Assembly (NCBI GenBank): GCA_028343615.1
Contig: JAOLZA010000011.1
Coordinates: forward strand, 1 to 52,814
Length of the DNA stretch: 52,814 nt
Direction of reading: 5' to 3'
Source of the DNA: Verrucomicrobiota bacterium
GTDB taxonomy: Bacteria > Verrucomicrobiota > Verrucomicrobiia > Limisphaerales > UBA1100
Shown here: piece after piece, positions 27,104 to 36,608 of the stretch
How the letters are laid out: each line of letters starts with the position of its first letter
Numbering within the stretch: the first letter of the stretch is position 1
The notes under the pieces: model-generated
What the model was told of the DNA's origin: nothing
What the model saw: only the letters and a program-made list of their open reading frames with translations
Database searches by the model: none
Program-made: the position numbers and the translations under genes

Positions 27104-28047
27104 TATTTCTCACGTGCATAAGCCTTGTAAGCCTCAGCAATCTTGGCAGTTTCATGGTCTCCTTTATGAAAGATAACCCGATGTCGAAGCACAATACTTT
27201 CACCTTTTTTAAGGGTGAAACTACCATCCTTACCTTGACCAAGACTCCGCAAACCAAATGGGTTAGCAGTAAACAAGCCATAAGTTCGCACATGCCAGGG
27301 CGTAGGATGTCGATAGCTTTTCGGGTGATTCAGGATTGCAACGCCAACAGTCTCGCCATCAACCGGCCCATGATAATCTACCCACTCCGCTCGCTTGCCC
27401 CAGGCTGCCTTATCGGTAATGCCATTTGAGTTGATAATGCTTCCCCCTTTTTTACTGTCCACATCCATACTTGTCGCTATTCGTACGCTGAAGCCCGCAT
27501 CCTTTTTGTCACCCAATACACAGTCACCATGTTCAGCGATAAAGATAATATCTACATCAATTATACGTTGACCGTTCTCTACCTTGAAGGTGTGAGTTCG
27601 CTCATCGGCTAAAAGCTTCTTGCCGTCACCGACATAATCATTGCGTGTCACGATCACCGCCTTGTCTCCCCCCTGCGCTTTCACAAACTCACGATGCACC
27701 GTTGACCCTAGATTGGTCTTGCGACCGCTAGCGGGCTCATGCCAGGTGTCAAATCCTCCAATCCCCTGGTGGCCGAACCACAAGGAGCGGTGATGTGGGT
27801 GATCATGACGCTCACCCTCTCGCTTTTTCATGGGGAAGGCGCGGGTCACTTCATTGCCGTTGGGTCCAATGATGGGCCACATGAATGGCTTATTAGACTG
27901 ACCTACCACATATCGGGTGAAGAGTTTCCCCTTATATTTAACCGTTACTCCACCTTTGGTTTTCTCTACCGTAAACTCGGCAGACATGGAATGGAATGCG
28001 AAGCTAAAGAGCGCAGTAAGAATAGAAAATCGAATCAGTGTTTTCAT
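27103..28047 (-). CDS. Secreted DUF6807 (PmoA-like) family protein
   Basis: The 314-residue protein has a signal peptide (MKTLIRFSILTALFSFAFHSMSA). The family hallmark HDHPHHRSLWFGH is near residue 80, together with FTRYVVGQSNKPFMWPI upstream. These proteins are abundant in PVC and Bacteroidota genomes, usually beside sulfatases, ThuA and oxidoreductase genes, and are annotated as PmoA-like or methane-oxygenase-like. The biochemical role is not established as far as is known here. The His cluster suggests metal or sugar binding. A homologue lies at 38082-39032 on the other strand, also next to a sulfatase. Confidence 0.85.
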   Translation of the reverse strand: MKTLIRFSILTALFSFAFHSMSAEFTVEKTKGGVTVKYKGKLFTRYVVGQSNKPFMWPIIGPNGNEVTRAFPMKKREGERHDHPHHRSLWFGHQGIGGFDTWHEPASGRKTNLGSTVHREFVKAQGGDKAVIVTRNDYVGDGKKLLADERTHTFKVENGQRIIDVDIIFIAEHGDCVLGDKKDAGFSVRIATSMDVDSKKGGSIINSNGITDKAAWGKRAEWVDYHGPVDGETVGVAILNHPKSYRHPTPWHVRTYGLFTANPFGLRSLGQGKDGSFTLKKGESIVLRHRVIFHKGDHETAKIAEAYKAYAREK

Positions 28048-28100
28048 GCTTGAGCAAGAGCGTGAGCTCCACCAGCTAAGTTCTCAAGCAAGAAACCGCA

Positions 28101-29618
28101 TCAAGGATTATTTCTGCCCTCAATAATCTGCCCGGTTTTCTTGTGCTTCCATGTGTATGTGTGTGGATTGAATTGAAATGCTTTTTTGTTTAGAGCCGGT
28201 TTAGCCCATTTTCGAGGCACAAACATAGAAAGCCGCTGTTTTGCTTCTTTGAGTTTTGGATCAGCCGCTCGATTATTCCATTCATCCGGGTCCAGCTTCC
28301 GATCATAAAGCTCCTCAGATCCATCACGGTAACGAATAAACCGATAACGACCATCGACCACAGAAGCATGTTGCTCTTCACTCACGGTAACGACAGGTTC
28401 TTTACGTAACGCCTGAGGGTTTTTGAGAAGCGGCACCAAACTCACACCATCAAGACCGGGCTGTTGCGGCAAATCGCATAGCTCAATCAGGGTCGGATAA
28501 ATATCTAAAAGCGAAACCGGTCTGTTCGAGCGTTGCTGTGACTTACCAACCCCAGGGGCAGCCACGATGAAAGGCACCCGGGTACAGACATGCCAAAGTG
28601 TGCGCTTGTGCCAGTGTTCTTTTTCACCAAAGTGCCATCCATGATCGGACCACAAGACGATGATAGTGTTTTCTGCATAATCACTTTGATCCAGTCCTTT
28701 AAGCAACTGGCCAACCCTGACATCGGCATAGGTGACACTCGCCAAATAATGAGCAACCGCTGACTTCCACTTTTTTGCCGCCATAATCCTTTTCAGGTCC
28801 GGATTTTTTCGTAGAGCCAGCTTTTGACCAGTCTCGGGAATATCATTTAGATCCCCACTAAGCACTTCAGGCAACTGGACCTGATCTACTGGATAGAGAT
28901 CGAGATATTTCTTGGGCACATACCAAGGCAAGTGCGGATGAAAAATACCACAGGCCAAAAAGAATGGCTTGGTGTGTTTGCGCGCTAAAAAGTCAGTGCA
29001 ATACTTAACGGTTTGATAATCATCCATCAATTTCTCCTGCTTGGGCAATGCCCCCCAGTCTACTTCCGGCGAATAAAGTTTGATACCACTATAGGGAAAC
29101 TCTTTTGGAACCGGTTGAGGCTTGGTGTAAGGATAAAGAGTCAGGTAACGACCGGAGCTGCGTGAAAAGGCATCGTCGTTAAAGACAAGGCGATGGTATT
29201 TGTCCCAGACGGCCGGCGGATTGTTTCCGGCAGTGTGATGAAATATTTTTCCCGCTCCGACTGCAAGATAACCGTTATTGCGAAAATGCTCTGGCAAGGT
29301 AACCAGCTCTGGCAGATTGGGCTTCCACCAATGACTGTTATTGTAGATGCCGGAAGTTGAGGGGAGTAATCCACTCAACACTGCGGCCCGACTTGGGCAA
29401 CAAACTGGTGCGGCAGTGTGGGCATTGAGAAAAGCGGTGCCACGCGAGGCCAATTCATCCATGTGCGGTGTATGCACCTTCCCCTTATAACCTCCCATGA
29501 ACCCCACCCAGTCACGCAGATCATCAACGGAAATAAAAAGGATATTGGGTTTCTTCGGTGCAGTAACCCCTGCAAACAAAGAGAAGCCAAAAACAATAAT
29601 GCCCAAATATCTAACCAT
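28101..29618 (-). CDS. Secreted sulfatase (iduronate-2-sulfatase-like)
   Basis: The start at 29618 gives MVRYLGIIVFGFSLFAGVTA; the frame is open to 29657 but the extra residues do not help the signal. The protein has 505 residues. Metal site ISVDDLRDW, formylglycine motif C73-C-P-S-R, then WSDHGWHFGEKEHWHKRTLW, which is the signature of the iduronate-2-sulfatase-like group. It is expected to remove sulfate from uronic acid or related sugar residues outside the cytoplasm. Its stop is 53 bp upstream of the DUF6807 gene, so sulfatase, DUF6807 and mutarotase-like genes may be one operon. The sulfatase at 36609 is a close relative by motif layout. Confidence 0.94.
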   Translation of the reverse strand: MVRYLGIIVFGFSLFAGVTAPKKPNILFISVDDLRDWVGFMGGYKGKVHTPHMDELASRGTAFLNAHTAAPVCCPSRAAVLSGLLPSTSGIYNNSHWWKPNLPELVTLPEHFRNNGYLAVGAGKIFHHTAGNNPPAVWDKYHRLVFNDDAFSRSSGRYLTLYPYTKPQPVPKEFPYSGIKLYSPEVDWGALPKQEKLMDDYQTVKYCTDFLARKHTKPFFLACGIFHPHLPWYVPKKYLDLYPVDQVQLPEVLSGDLNDIPETGQKLALRKNPDLKRIMAAKKWKSAVAHYLASVTYADVRVGQLLKGLDQSDYAENTIIVLWSDHGWHFGEKEHWHKRTLWHVCTRVPFIVAAPGVGKSQQRSNRPVSLLDIYPTLIELCDLPQQPGLDGVSLVPLLKNPQALRKEPVVTVSEEQHASVVDGRYRFIRYRDGSEELYDRKLDPDEWNNRAADPKLKEAKQRLSMFVPRKWAKPALNKKAFQFNPHTYTWKHKKTGQIIEGRNNP

Positions 29619-29917
29619 GATATGAAGCCAGGCCGCCTTCAGAATATTTTTTCCCATGTAGCGAAAGAGATTTTTAACTTATGATTGGGCATCATCTTTC
29701 ATCTCTTTATCAACCCTATCGCTCTTGGCAACGCAACGATTTATTTTCTTCTGCAGTCACAGTCTGGCCATTGACCGGTTCGCTTAAGTATGAAGGTGAG
29801 TGCGTCACTGTGCGGCTAAGACCTTGCCGGCATCACTTCAATTCCGTATGGCTTAATGGGTAGACTTCATAGCTGCAACTTTGTCAAAGAGATGACTATT
29901 TGCACTTGATAGTGCTA
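29619..29917. other. Intergenic stretch without a recognised gene
   Basis: No coding frame with support, RNA gene or strong hairpin was recognised. It should contain the promoter of the sulfatase that starts at 29618 and the transcript end of the lipoprotein gene that stops at 29918. Confidence 0.5.
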
Positions 29918-32230
29918 TCAACGGTCATTCTCCGGCTTCCATTTGATTCGGCTTCGTTGGAGCATATTGGGGTTGGTTTGCATCACAGCACCGTCGATGG
30001 TGCCGATGTTCCATTGGTCGGGCGGGACGTGTTTGCGCAGTTCCGTTAAGCCACCGGTGCCGTTCCAGCCGAGATTGCATTCGAAGACCATCACCAAGCG
30101 ACCATCGAAAACTTCATCAATGTTCTTGCCTGCCAAGGCGGTGTTAAAGGCGTATGAGGAGACTTTTTCGCCTCGCTCAAATTTGGCCATTGCTTCGGGA
30201 TCGCTGGGCGAGACAAAGATGATGGGTGAACCCACTTCGCGCATAATGGCATCGCACCATTTGTCTGCGGGGGGGAGTTTACCACCGTGGTCATGTGCAT
30301 AGGCCTGGAGCGCGTTGTTGATTTGCCTCATGTTGTTGACGCTCTTCATGCGGTTGGCCTTGGCTTTGGCTTTGGCTAGGGCAGGCAACGCGGCGGGCGC
30401 AGCGGCGGCGGCGGCGACTGCTACGGGCACGGCACTAATGGCAACAGCGATGTTCATATCCATGGGAATGTGGCCGGTGGTTTGGTTTTGTATGAGATAG
30501 CCTTCGTTGGTGACAGAAAGGAGTGACACTTGGCTTTTCAGGAAAAAAGCGTTCAATTCCGTTAGCGTGTCGGTCAAAGCCTTGGGCGCACCACGGAATT
30601 CTTCCTGCATGCCAATGGCGGCAACCTCACGAAAGGTCTCGCTGATTTGGCTGCTCATGTAGGTAATCATGTTGGCTTTTAAGTCGAGGCCATTGGTGAG
30701 TTTCTTGAATTCCTCAGTGCCAGCCAATCCGGCATCTTTGCCGCCATGTATGGCGATGACTTGTTTGGCCAAGTCAGCGGTGGTGGAAAACACGAGGTAA
30801 TCACCCACGTGCATCAGCGTGGGGCTCAGATCGATGGGCAAATCTTCGACTGGCACGGGAATGGTGTGCATGGTCACGCCGTCCACCTGTTGCGTGGCGG
30901 CTCCAGCTTGCTCAAGCAACGGGGCAAGGAGATCGGTAATAGTGTTGTCCTTCACCTTCAAAACCAGCACCAGCCCGGGCTCGGGGACTTTAATCTTGGG
31001 CATCTCCGGGCCGCCATGGCCGAATCCGCCTTGGCCACCGTGGAATCCGGGCGGTGGCGCAGCTTCAGCAACCTTGATGTGCCTCTCTTCCAAGCTCGTC
31101 AACTCGCGCAATGACTCCACAATCTTTCTATTCTTGTCGATGTACACTGCTCTTTCTCCCTTCGTCGGCGGAAGCTTATCGTCACATGAATCATCAAAAC
31201 CACCCGGAGCAGGAGGTCCATCGCTCGGCTCTGATTCAAATGCTTCGAGCAGTTCTTCTATTTCCGGATCAATCCCCCCTTCAGCTTCCCCTGCATCCTC
31301 CGGCATCGGTGCTGCCTCCATCTCCGCCGGGTCTGGGAAATTCGGGCCACCGCCGATGTCCAGCATCTCCAGCATCCGAGGATCGATCTCAATCATCTTT
31401 TTCGGGTTCAGCGTAACGTACATGCCCAATTCGCCACCGGTGGCGTTGATGATTTTCTCGATGGGCACCTCGGCGTTAGCTTCCTCCAACATTTCAGCGA
31501 GCATAGCCCCCTGCTTGGCGGGGAGATTGCTGGCGATAAATCCTTTCATCCACTTGAACGTGCCGGCCACGTCCAGATCGGCGTGGACCGCATAGGCGGT
31601 GGTGGCGGGCATGAGTTTAAGGCCGCCCAGCTCGTGCGGCGCGGAACCAAGAGCCTTCCACATAAGGCCATCGCTCTTGGCGGGGTTGCGATGAATCATC
31701 ACCTTGTGCCGGCGCAAACCCGTGCCGGAACGGAAGGACGATGCGCCAAAACCGTCGATACTATTGAGTCCACTCTCAATATAAGCAGCCTCGGCAAGCT
31801 TCATGTATGTGTCTGCCTCGCCACGCATATCGGGCGGCATCTCAGTTTTCAAAATCTCCTCCAGTTTTTCCAAACCATCCTGCGCGAAGGCCTGCAACTG
31901 GTTAGCATTCCAGTAGAGATAAAAATCGCCACCCGCATCGAGATGCTTGGTGACCGCCGCGAAGGAGGTGGTCGACGGCACGCTCGGCTTAGGCGCAGGC
32001 AAAGGTTGAGCCGGCGGCTCAAGCGGGGCGGCGGCGTTATTATTGCCTTGAGCCGGATTGTTGTTGTCTTGCGCCGGATTGTTGTTGTCTTGCGCCGGGT
32101 TGGTGTTGTCTTGCGCCGGGTTGGTGTTGTCTTGCGCCGGGTTGGTGTTGTTGGTCGGCGTGGTCGGGTTCTTACCGCAGCTTATGGTCAGCACGAGCGC
32201 GCACAAGGAGGGGATGAGGATTTTTTTCAT
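29918..32230 (-). CDS. Large lipoprotein with an embedded pseudopilin-like segment
   Basis: The 770-residue protein has a lipobox (LVLTISC, Cys18). A linker of five DNTNPAQ/DNNNPAQ-type heptads follows, then a large unrecognised domain (about residues 85-590) with an acidic stretch near 310-350 and a Gly/His stretch near 395. Near residue 595 is an Ala-rich hydrophobic helix followed by 'KAKANRMKSVNNMRQINNALQAYAHDHGGKLP', the pattern of a type II pseudopilin helix and its first loop. The rest (DKWCDAIMREV, FVSPSDPEAM, LVMVFECNLGWNGTGGL) matches the lipoprotein at 11173-12171. So a pilin-type domain sits at the C-terminal end of a lipoprotein. Function is unknown. Confidence 0.82.
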   Translation of the reverse strand: MKKILIPSLCALVLTISCGKNPTTPTNNTNPAQDNTNPAQDNTNPAQDNNNPAQDNNNPAQGNNNAAAPLEPPAQPLPAPKPSVPSTTSFAAVTKHLDAGGDFYLYWNANQLQAFAQDGLEKLEEILKTEMPPDMRGEADTYMKLAEAAYIESGLNSIDGFGASSFRSGTGLRRHKVMIHRNPAKSDGLMWKALGSAPHELGGLKLMPATTAYAVHADLDVAGTFKWMKGFIASNLPAKQGAMLAEMLEEANAEVPIEKIINATGGELGMYVTLNPKKMIEIDPRMLEMLDIGGGPNFPDPAEMEAAPMPEDAGEAEGGIDPEIEELLEAFESEPSDGPPAPGGFDDSCDDKLPPTKGERAVYIDKNRKIVESLRELTSLEERHIKVAEAAPPPGFHGGQGGFGHGGPEMPKIKVPEPGLVLVLKVKDNTITDLLAPLLEQAGAATQQVDGVTMHTIPVPVEDLPIDLSPTLMHVGDYLVFSTTADLAKQVIAIHGGKDAGLAGTEEFKKLTNGLDLKANMITYMSSQISETFREVAAIGMQEEFRGAPKALTDTLTELNAFFLKSQVSLLSVTNEGYLIQNQTTGHIPMDMNIAVAISAVPVAVAAAAAAPAALPALAKAKAKANRMKSVNNMRQINNALQAYAHDHGGKLPPADKWCDAIMREVGSPIIFVSPSDPEAMAKFERGEKVSSYAFNTALAGKNIDEVFDGRLVMVFECNLGWNGTGGLTELRKHVPPDQWNIGTIDGAVMQTNPNMLQRSRIKWKPENDR
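32046..32150 (-). repeat. 21-bp tandem repeat (five copies) in the lipoprotein linker
   Basis: The unit encodes a seven-residue Asn/Pro/Ala/Gln/Asp block. The copies differ only by single bases (for example GGATTG versus GGGTTG), so the tract is young and could change in length by slippage without shifting the frame. It forms the flexible linker between the lipid anchor and the folded domain. Confidence 0.8.
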
Positions 32231-32261
32231 GGTCGTAATTCTCTGGTTAGGGTTAGAAAAG

Positions 32262-32837
32262 TTAATTCAAAATAATTTCACACTCCGGTAGGGCGGCGCG
32301 CAGTTTAGCCAAACCCGGCCCATTCGCCGCCGGCGTTTCGCGAAGCGAGAGCACTTTCAGTTTTTTGCAACCCGCCAAAGCCGACACATCGCCCACCGGA
32401 TTGCGGTCGAGATACAATTCCTCCAAGTTTGCCAACTGCGCCAACGGGCGAACATTGCGAATTTCATTATCCACGAGGTAAAGCGACTTCACCGCCTTCA
32501 AACGCATCAAGCCGGAAACATCGCCCAAGCCACGATCCCATATGGTTAACTCAGTCAGCTGAGCCACCGGGTCCACCGGCCGCCCAATGGGCCCACTCTT
32601 TTCCGCTCCTTTTACATTTGAATCCGTATCTGCAGCTTCTGCTTCAGCCCAATCGCCGTCATGCCCATGTCCAAACCTGTGTCTGCTAAACATATCTCCT
32701 TCCCCCATGGCTTCGCGAATTGAAAAATCGATAATCATTTCGTCCGGCAACTGCTCCTCCGACATTTCGGGTCCCTGTGCGCTACACCCCAAAAATAACC
32801 CAACAACCAAGCCCAAAGAATAAAGATGAATTTTCAT
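32262..32837 (-). CDS. Leucine-rich-repeat lipoprotein
   Basis: The 191-residue protein has a lipobox (VVGLFLGC, Cys18). Residues about 90-185 contain four 22-residue leucine-rich repeats of the internalin/SDS22-like type (LTELTIWDRGLGDVSGL, VKSLYLVDNEIRNV, LEELYLDRNPVGDV, LKVLSLRETPA), ending AALPECEIILN. That ending resembles those of the three LRR lipoproteins at 47-50 kb (KALPKCNIQ, KAFPNCNIL, KALPNCRIS), so they share ancestry. Such proteins usually bind other proteins at the cell surface or in the periplasm. The gene lies 31 bp upstream of the lipoprotein gene at 32230. Confidence 0.82.
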   Translation of the reverse strand: MKIHLYSLGLVVGLFLGCSAQGPEMSEEQLPDEMIIDFSIREAMGEGDMFSRHRFGHGHDGDWAEAEAADTDSNVKGAEKSGPIGRPVDPVAQLTELTIWDRGLGDVSGLMRLKAVKSLYLVDNEIRNVRPLAQLANLEELYLDRNPVGDVSALAGCKKLKVLSLRETPAANGPGLAKLRAALPECEIILN

Positions 32838-32913
32838 GCGGGAATTATGACCCCATTGTTTATATTTGCATACTGTAAATTTTGCTTATTTTTATAGTAG
32901 GGTCGGACCTATG

Positions 32914-34173
32914 TTAAAATCGCTCGGGCGCGATCTTGGACAGTTCGATGTCTAACGTAGGCTTTCGACCGGTGATTTCGTCGACAACCAACTGCCCCGT
33001 AATAGGCCCGAGGCTGAGGCCGAGCATAGCGTGACCGGTGGCGACGGTGGCGTTAGCGAGGCCGGGGACGGAGCCGATGCAGGGGAGACCATCGGGAGTG
33101 CAGGGGCGCAGGCCGGACCACGGCTCAATGCCGGAGAAATCATCAGGGGCGAAGGCGGGGAAGAATTGGCAGAAGCCTTCAATGATACCTTGAAGGCGCT
33201 TGGGGTTTACTGACAAATCGGTGCCGCAAATTTCCATGGTACCGCCGACGCGGAGTTTGCCGCCCATGGGGGTGACGGCGACGCGGGCTTCCATGAGCAA
33301 TGAGCACAGACGAGGCAGTTCGGCGGGATTACGCAGCGTGAGCGAGTAGCCTTTGCCACCTTGCATGGGGATGCTCAGGCCGAGTTGGCGGCTGAGGTCG
33401 GGCGTCCAAGCACCGCCGGCGAGGATGACGTGCTCGGCGTTGAGGCATTCGTCAGTGGAGGTTTCGATGGTAGTGATTCGATCGCCTTTACGAATGAAGT
33501 TTTTGCATTCGGCATCCAAGAAAACCCCGCCGCGTTCGCGAATGCCTCGGCGGAGTTCCTCCATAAAAATTTGCGGGTCGAGATGGCAATCCTGCGCGAA
33601 CCACACGCCGCCGACCACGTCCATCGCGATGTCGGGATCAAGTTCGCGCACGCGGGCAGCATCACACACTTCTGCCTCCACGCCCACGGCGGCGGCTTGG
33701 GCTGCGACTTTAGCTTCGTCTTCCAGGCCGGCTTCCGTGCGGCAGAGCATCATCAGCCCACGCTTGGCGAGGTCGAAGTTCAGTTCATCGGCTAATTCCA
33801 AAAACAACCGGCGGCTTCCGAGACTGAGGGTGCTGAGAATGGGTTTGCTGTTTTTCACATGGCGTGCGTTGGCATGGCGGAAAAATTTCCAGCACCAACT
33901 CCAAAGCGCAGGATCAAATCTCGGCCGCATATAAAAGGGGCTCTTGGGGTTAAGCATCCACTTGAGGCCCTGACTGATGACGCCCGGGGCAGCGAGTGGG
34001 ATGAAATGACTGGGCACCACCATCCCAGCGTTTCCGTCAGAACACGACGAGCCCCGCGTAGGGTCGCGGTCGATAATCGTCACCATACGACCAGCCTTGG
34101 AAAGGTACCATCCGCAGCAAAGCCCAATAACGCCGCCGCCGATAATAAGAATGTCGTGAGATTTATCGGACAC
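32914..34173 (-). CDS. FAD-dependent D-amino acid (D-hydroxyproline) dehydrogenase, DadA-like
   Basis: The GTG at 34173 is proposed as start: it is 1 bp after the epimerase stop and the protein then begins MSDKSHDILIIGGGVIGL, the normal N-terminus for this family. The ATG at 34254 would force an 80-bp overlap and add a Ser/Pro-rich stretch of 27 residues. The dinucleotide motif is GGGVIG, with D-R-D after the second strand; the C-terminal GHAMLGLSLGPITG closes the FAD site. The enzyme oxidises D-amino acids. Paired with an adjacent hydroxyproline epimerase, the likely substrate is cis-4-hydroxy-D-proline, giving a pyrroline product. The later pathway enzymes are not in the window. Confidence 0.87.
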   Translation of the reverse strand: MSDKSHDILIIGGGVIGLCCGWYLSKAGRMVTIIDRDPTRGSSCSDGNAGMVVPSHFIPLAAPGVISQGLKWMLNPKSPFYMRPRFDPALWSWCWKFFRHANARHVKNSKPILSTLSLGSRRLFLELADELNFDLAKRGLMMLCRTEAGLEDEAKVAAQAAAVGVEAEVCDAARVRELDPDIAMDVVGGVWFAQDCHLDPQIFMEELRRGIRERGGVFLDAECKNFIRKGDRITTIETSTDECLNAEHVILAGGAWTPDLSRQLGLSIPMQGGKGYSLTLRNPAELPRLCSLLMEARVAVTPMGGKLRVGGTMEICGTDLSVNPKRLQGIIEGFCQFFPAFAPDDFSGIEPWSGLRPCTPDGLPCIGSVPGLANATVATGHAMLGLSLGPITGQLVVDEITGRKPTLDIELSKIAPERF

Positions 34174-34174
34174 G

Positions 34175-35137
34175 TTAACGGGAATAAACGATACCGTGGC
34201 GGAAGGGATCGGCGGGGTGGATGATGAGTTCGGATTCAGCGGTGACAAAGGCATGCCCTTTCACGGTCGGAACCACGCCCCCTTCAGGTGATTCCTGCAC
34301 AGTACCTTCGAAGATGGTGTCGAGAATGCCTGCTTGTCGCCACGTTTGGCCGGGATGCAGTTTGCCATCAGCGTGCAGACACGCGAGCTTGGCACTGGTG
34401 CCAGTACCACACGGCGAACGGTCGAATTCGCGACCGGGGCAGAGCACAAAATTTTTGCTGTCGGCCTCGTCATTGACCGCCGGACCGAAGACTTCGATGT
34501 GGTCAATCTCGCCACCATCTTCGCCTGTGATCCCATTCACCTCCAAGGCTTTACGCACGGCACAGGTAAAATCTGTGAGTCGATCGAGATTACTAAAGTC
34601 CACCGCAATCATGTCACCAGCCTCGATGAGAAAAAACCAATTGCCGCCCCACGCCACATCGCCGTGCACTGTTCCCCAGCCGGGCACCTCCACCGGCACG
34701 GCGGCGGCGTGGCGATAACTACGCACATTTTGTACTGTCACCCAACCCTCCACCGGCGGCTGCACGGTGACGATGCCAGTAGGTGTCTCGATTTTGTTGT
34801 CGCCTGCAGCCAATCGGCCAAGATGGGCGAGCGTGACTGTGACTCCGATCGTCCCGTGAATGCAACCGTGCAGGTAGCCGATGTTATTAAAGAACACCAC
34901 GCCCGCCACGGCATCGGGCTGTGTGGGTTCCACGAGGAACGCGCCCACCATCGCCTCGTGCCCTCGCGGTTCGCAGGCCACGGCGGTGCGCAGCCAATCG
35001 TGTTTGCTTCGCAAAAAGTCGCGCCATTCAGCCGCGGTGGCACCGGGGTTGTCCGGCGCGCCGGAAACTACCACGCGTGTGGGTTCTCCTGCCGTATGGG
35101 AATCGATAACCCTGATTGTCTTTGCACCCTCACTCAT
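34175..35137 (-). CDS. 4-hydroxyproline epimerase / proline racemase family protein
   Basis: The start at 35137 (MSEGAKTIRVIDSHTAGEPTRVV) matches the family N-terminus; the open frame extends 222 bp further but into divergent promoter and transporter sequence. The protein has 320 residues. The two catalytic cysteines are in GYLHGCIHGTIGV (first) and DRSPCGTGTSAK (second), consistent with an epimerase or racemase rather than the dehydratase subgroup, which lacks one Cys. It would convert trans-4-hydroxy-L-proline to the cis-D isomer, which the downstream dehydrogenase gene product then oxidises. Hydroxyproline could come from collagen-like or algal cell-wall glycoproteins. It is divergent from the MFS transporter gene. 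Confidence 0.9.
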   Translation of the reverse strand: MSEGAKTIRVIDSHTAGEPTRVVVSGAPDNPGATAAEWRDFLRSKHDWLRTAVACEPRGHEAMVGAFLVEPTQPDAVAGVVFFNNIGYLHGCIHGTIGVTVTLAHLGRLAAGDNKIETPTGIVTVQPPVEGWVTVQNVRSYRHAAAVPVEVPGWGTVHGDVAWGGNWFFLIEAGDMIAVDFSNLDRLTDFTCAVRKALEVNGITGEDGGEIDHIEVFGPAVNDEADSKNFVLCPGREFDRSPCGTGTSAKLACLHADGKLHPGQTWRQAGILDTIFEGTVQESPEGGVVPTVKGHAFVTAESELIIHPADPFRHGIVYSR

Positions 35138-35192
35138 GGGAATGGAACGGAGGGAGAGCGTACGAATGTACTTGCCGAATGGACAGTACGAA

Positions 35193-36545
35193 ATGACTTG
35201 GCCACAAACAGTGCAATGCGCAACTCTGAGTGCTGCTGTGATACCCGCCCTGGAAAACTCCCCGCGCCTGCGACTGATGACGCTCTGTTTGATGTACTTG
35301 GCACAGGGCATGCCATTTGGGTTTGTAACGGGAACCTTAGTCACCTTTCTTGCCACCAAAGGCTACGGAGTCAAAGAGATAGCGGGAATTACATTTATGG
35401 CTCAATTACCGTGGACATTTAAATTCATCTGGGGACCGATTATTGACCGATTCGATTTCCATTTTTTAGCCATGGGGCGGCGGCGGTTATGGATCCTCTT
35501 TGCTCAATCAATGATGACCATAACGCTTCTTTCGATTTTGCTCCTGCCTGACCCTGCCAAGGTCATGACCATTCTTCTCTGGATAATTGCCATCCACAAC
35601 GTATTCGCCTCTCTTCAGGATGTCTCGGTGGATGCATTGGCAGTGGATCTGTTGCCAGAAAATGAAAGAGGCAAAGCTAATGGATTCATGCGTGCAGCCG
35701 CTTATCTAGGTACTATTATTGGGGGAGCCGTGATGGGTGTGATTACGGCGAGACATGGACTGCATCTCGCCATTTCATTACAGGCTATCATAATGATCAT
35801 TGTAATGATGGCCCCTTTGTTCCTACGTGAACGCGAAGGAGAAAGACTTTTTCCTTGGAACCCACTGGAAAAACTCAAGCAGACTACGGCTCCCGCCGCC
35901 GAAGCAGCCACTGCATCAGCCGGCGCATTATTCAAATCCTTCCGTAAGGCCTTTTCTCTGCCTTCGACCCTGTTAGCTGCTGCACTGGCACTTATCATTA
36001 TGGTCGGCCAGCATACGATTTCAATTATATCCAAACCCCTTTTCATTCAGGAACTTGGCTGGTCAATGGAGGTTTACTCCAAGTGGATTACGGGCGGAGG
36101 ACACTTTTTCGCCTTGGGCGGTTCCTTATTGGGTGGTTTGTTGGCCGATAGATTCACGGCCATACGAACTGCCGGCACGGCAACCGTTGTGCTCGGAATT
36201 ATTTGGATCGCCTTCTCGATGATGGAGCAACACTGGGACAATCGAACCCTTGCCGTGGGTTTCATCTTCGCCGAACAGTTTTCGATCGGGATAATGACAG
36301 TTTCACTTTTTTCTATTTTCATGAGTGTCAGTTGGCCGGTAATAGCAGGAACCCAGTTTACAACTTACACGGCTTTGTTGAATGTCTCCGGTATAGCAGG
36401 TACCAAATTAGCCGGTGAGATGGGTGATTCTCCGGATTACACCACGATTTATCTTGGAGCCGGGTTTGCTCAAATCGCAGTACTCTTGATTTTAAAGAAG
36501 ATCGATGTTGGAGAAACGCGCCGTGAACTCGGTGAATTAGGGTGA
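35193..36545 (+). CDS. MFS transporter (AmpG/PAT-like)
   Basis: The start at 35193 is a choice among in-frame ATGs (35166 also possible); the open frame upstream overlaps the epimerase gene and is not expected to be used. The protein has 450 residues and about 12 TM helices. The first-loop segment WGPIIDRFDF is followed by MGRRRLWIL, and ASLQDVSVDALAVDLLPENERGKANGFMRAAAYLG is typical of the AmpG/acetyl-CoA transporter-like branch. A cytoplasmic loop of about 50 residues rich in Ala, Thr and Lys joins the halves. The substrate is not known. Divergent placement 55 bp from the epimerase start suggests hydroxyproline or peptide uptake, while AmpG-like proteins carry muropeptides. Confidence 0.88.
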   Translation: MTWPQTVQCATLSAAVIPALENSPRLRLMTLCLMYLAQGMPFGFVTGTLVTFLATKGYGVKEIAGITFMAQLPWTFKFIWGPIIDRFDFHFLAMGRRRLWILFAQSMMTITLLSILLLPDPAKVMTILLWIIAIHNVFASLQDVSVDALAVDLLPENERGKANGFMRAAAYLGTIIGGAVMGVITARHGLHLAISLQAIIMIIVMMAPLFLREREGERLFPWNPLEKLKQTTAPAAEAATASAGALFKSFRKAFSLPSTLLAAALALIIMVGQHTISIISKPLFIQELGWSMEVYSKWITGGGHFFALGGSLLGGLLADRFTAIRTAGTATVVLGIIWIAFSMMEQHWDNRTLAVGFIFAEQFSIGIMTVSLFSIFMSVSWPVIAGTQFTTYTALLNVSGIAGTKLAGEMGDSPDYTTIYLGAGFAQIAVLLILKKIDVGETRRELGELG

Positions 36546-36608
36546 GTCGGCGCTACTTCCACCATTGTCTAATCAAGCCCAATAGCCTAACCTTGAGCTC
36601 TCCACGAT

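Noticed and set aside
34334-35422. Open frame of 362 codons on the plus strand
   Set aside because: Antisense to the epimerase and out of frame with the MFS transporter.
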